Below are positions 62,483-64,000 of a stretch of DNA of 64,000 nucleotides, piece after piece. Positions within the stretch are counted from its first letter, which is position 1. Each line of letters starts with the position of its first letter. Under the pieces are notes generated by a model that made no database searches, was not told the DNA's origin, and saw only the letters and a list, made by a program, of their open reading frames with translations. Both the position numbers and the translations under genes were made by a program. The DNA comes from Escherichia fergusonii ATCC 35469. Its GTDB lineage: Bacteria; Pseudomonadota; Gammaproteobacteria; Enterobacterales; Enterobacteriaceae. The stretch covers positions 2,542,001 through 2,606,000 of the forward strand of contig NC_011740.1 of NCBI RefSeq assembly GCF_000026225.1, in the 5' to 3' direction.

Positions 62483-63920
62483 GCCGTTTCAGCGCCCGTT
62501 TTCGCTGGCAACCCGCCTGACCTTTTTTATCAGCCTTGCCACCATTGCAGCGTTTTTCGTCTTTGCCTGGATCATGATCCACTCGGTAAAAGTGCATTTT
62601 GCCGAGCAGGATATTAATGATTTAAAAGAGATTAGCGCCACATTCAAGCGCGTTCTTAATCATCCCGAAGAGACACAAGCCCGACGCTTAATGACGCTGG
62701 AAGATATCGTCAGTGGTTATTCCAACGTGTTGATTTCTCTGGCAGATAGCCACGGTAAAACGGTGTATCACTCCCCCGGTGCGCCGGATATCCGCGAGTT
62801 TGCACGTGATGCCATACCCGATAAAGACGCTCGGGGCGGCGAGGTGTATCTCCTTTCCGGCCCGACAATGATGATGCCAGGCCACGGTCACGGGCATATG
62901 GAACACAGCAACTGGCGGATGATTAACTTGCCGGTTGGCCCGTTGGTGGACGGCAAACCGATTTATACGCTCTACATCGCGCTGTCTATCGATTTTCATC
63001 TTCATTACATTAATGATTTGATGAATAAACTTATTATGACCGCATCGATCATCAGCATCCTGATCGTCTTTATCGTGCTGCTGGCGGTACATAAAGGCCA
63101 CGCGCCAATTCGCAGCGTCAGCCGTCAAATCCAGAACATTACCTCGAAAGATCTCGACGTTCGCCTCGATCCACAGACCGTGCCCATTGAACTCGAACAA
63201 TTGGGGCTGTCGTTCAACCATATGATCGAGCGTATCGAGGATGTCTTTACCCGCCAGTCCAATTTCTCAGCGGATATCGCCCACGAAATTCGCACGCCGA
63301 TTACGAATCTCATAACGCAAACGGAAATCGCCCTCAGCCAGTCGCGCAGCCAGAAGGAGCTGGAAGATGTGCTCTACTCTAATCTCGAAGAGCTGACGCG
63401 AATGGCGAAAATGGTCAGCGATATGCTGTTTCTCGCTCAGGCCGATAACAACCAGTTAATCCCCGAAAAGAAAATGCTCAACCTGGCGGATGAAGTTGGC
63501 AAAGTGTTCGATTTTTTCGAGGCGTTAGCGGAAGATCGCGGCGTAGCACTACGGTTTGTTGGCGACAAATGTCAGGTTGCGGGCGATCCGCTGATGCTGC
63601 GTCGGGCGTTAAGCAACCTGCTTTCTAACGCCCTGCGTTATACGCCACCCGGAAAGGCAATTGTAGTGCGCTGCCAGACGGTCGATCACCAGGTGCAAGT
63701 TACCGTCGAAAACCCCGGTGCTCCCATTGCGCCCGAGCACTTACCGCGATTGTTTGACCGTTTCTACCGCGTTGACCCTTCCCGCCAGCGAAAAGGTGAA
63801 GGCAGCGGCATTGGGCTGGCGATAGTGAAATCGATTGTTGTCGCGCATAAAGGCACGGTTGCAGTAACGTCAGATGCGCGGGGAACAAGGTTTGTTATCG
63901 GGCTACCGGAGAGAGAGTGA
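62472..63920 (+). CDS. cusS: Copper/silver sensor kinase CusS
   Basis: CusS is a 482-residue inner-membrane sensor: helix near residues 16-38, a periplasmic metal-sensing domain with [13 protein letters not shown] near 139, a second helix near 188-206, HAMP, the phosphorylated His in IAHEIRTP near 271, and an ATPase domain with [17 protein letters not shown] near 380 and [10 protein letters not shown] near 445. The start at 62472 (MASKPFQ) is inside cusR. The C-terminus is two residues longer than in K-12. Confidence 0.96.
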
Positions 63921-64000
63921 TTGGTCAGATAATGCAGTGGATGTTAATTGAATTGAGAATTAGCTATTTCGTCACGAGAAAAAGCGTAAAATCCGTTTCG
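63921..64000. other. Terminal non-coding sequence
   Basis: The 80 bases after cusS show no gene. In K-12 nfrB follows; its start is not in this window. Confidence 0.6.

Overview
The window is chromosomal DNA of an Escherichia species. Gene content, order and protein sequences follow the E. coli K-12 interval from ybeM to cusS, in inverted orientation. Most core proteins look nearly identical to K-12 as I remember it (AhpF, EntF, FepA, MscM, PheP, Cus). PagP, RNase I, YbdO, FepE and the end of EntD differ much more. This points to a divergent E. coli lineage, a cryptic clade, or a sister species such as E. albertii, E. fergusonii or E. marmotae. No prophage, IS element, tRNA, rRNA or CRISPR array was seen, and all comparisons are from memory.

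Layout. 0-9.6 kb: start of ybeM (cut by the window edge), crcB, cspE, pagP, dcuC, rna, rnk, uspG, ahpF-ahpC, dsbG. The citrate-fermentation cluster that lies between dcuC and rna in K-12 is missing, apart from what looks like the last codons of citT. ybdR is also missing, between rnk and uspG. 9.8-17.5 kb: ybdO (citR), ybdN-ybdM, ybdL, hcxA, ybdD, cstA. 17.6-37.8 kb: the complete enterobactin system. It comprises synthesis (entC-E-B-A-H, entF with ybdZ, entD), export (entS), uptake (fepA, fepB, fepD-G-C), iron release (fes) and fepE, with Fur-box-like sequences in the three divergent promoter regions.

37.8-48.8 kb: an accessory carbohydrate-catabolism cluster absent from K-12 at this site. 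A split transketolase (two genes, minus strand) is divergent from a SorC-family regulator. The regulator is followed by an operon for an FGGY kinase, a RbsB-like binding protein, a DUF2291 lipoprotein, a RbsA-like ATPase, a RbsC-like permease and two short-chain dehydrogenases. The inferred route is ABC uptake, oxidation by SDRs to a ketose, phosphorylation, then C2 cleavage by transketolase into the pentose phosphate pathway. Shared palindromes containing GAATATATATTC and CRP-like sites lie in both promoter regions. The substrate is unknown; this cluster is the main candidate for an undescribed system.

48.8-49.75 kb: two tandem 468-bp copies of the hokE toxin locus, about 95% identical by hand count. 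49.98-64 kb: ybdK, ybdJ, ybdF, nfsB, mscM, pheP, then the copper/silver efflux genes cusA-B-F-C divergent from cusR-cusS, with a CusR-type palindrome between them. The last 80 bases after cusS show no gene.
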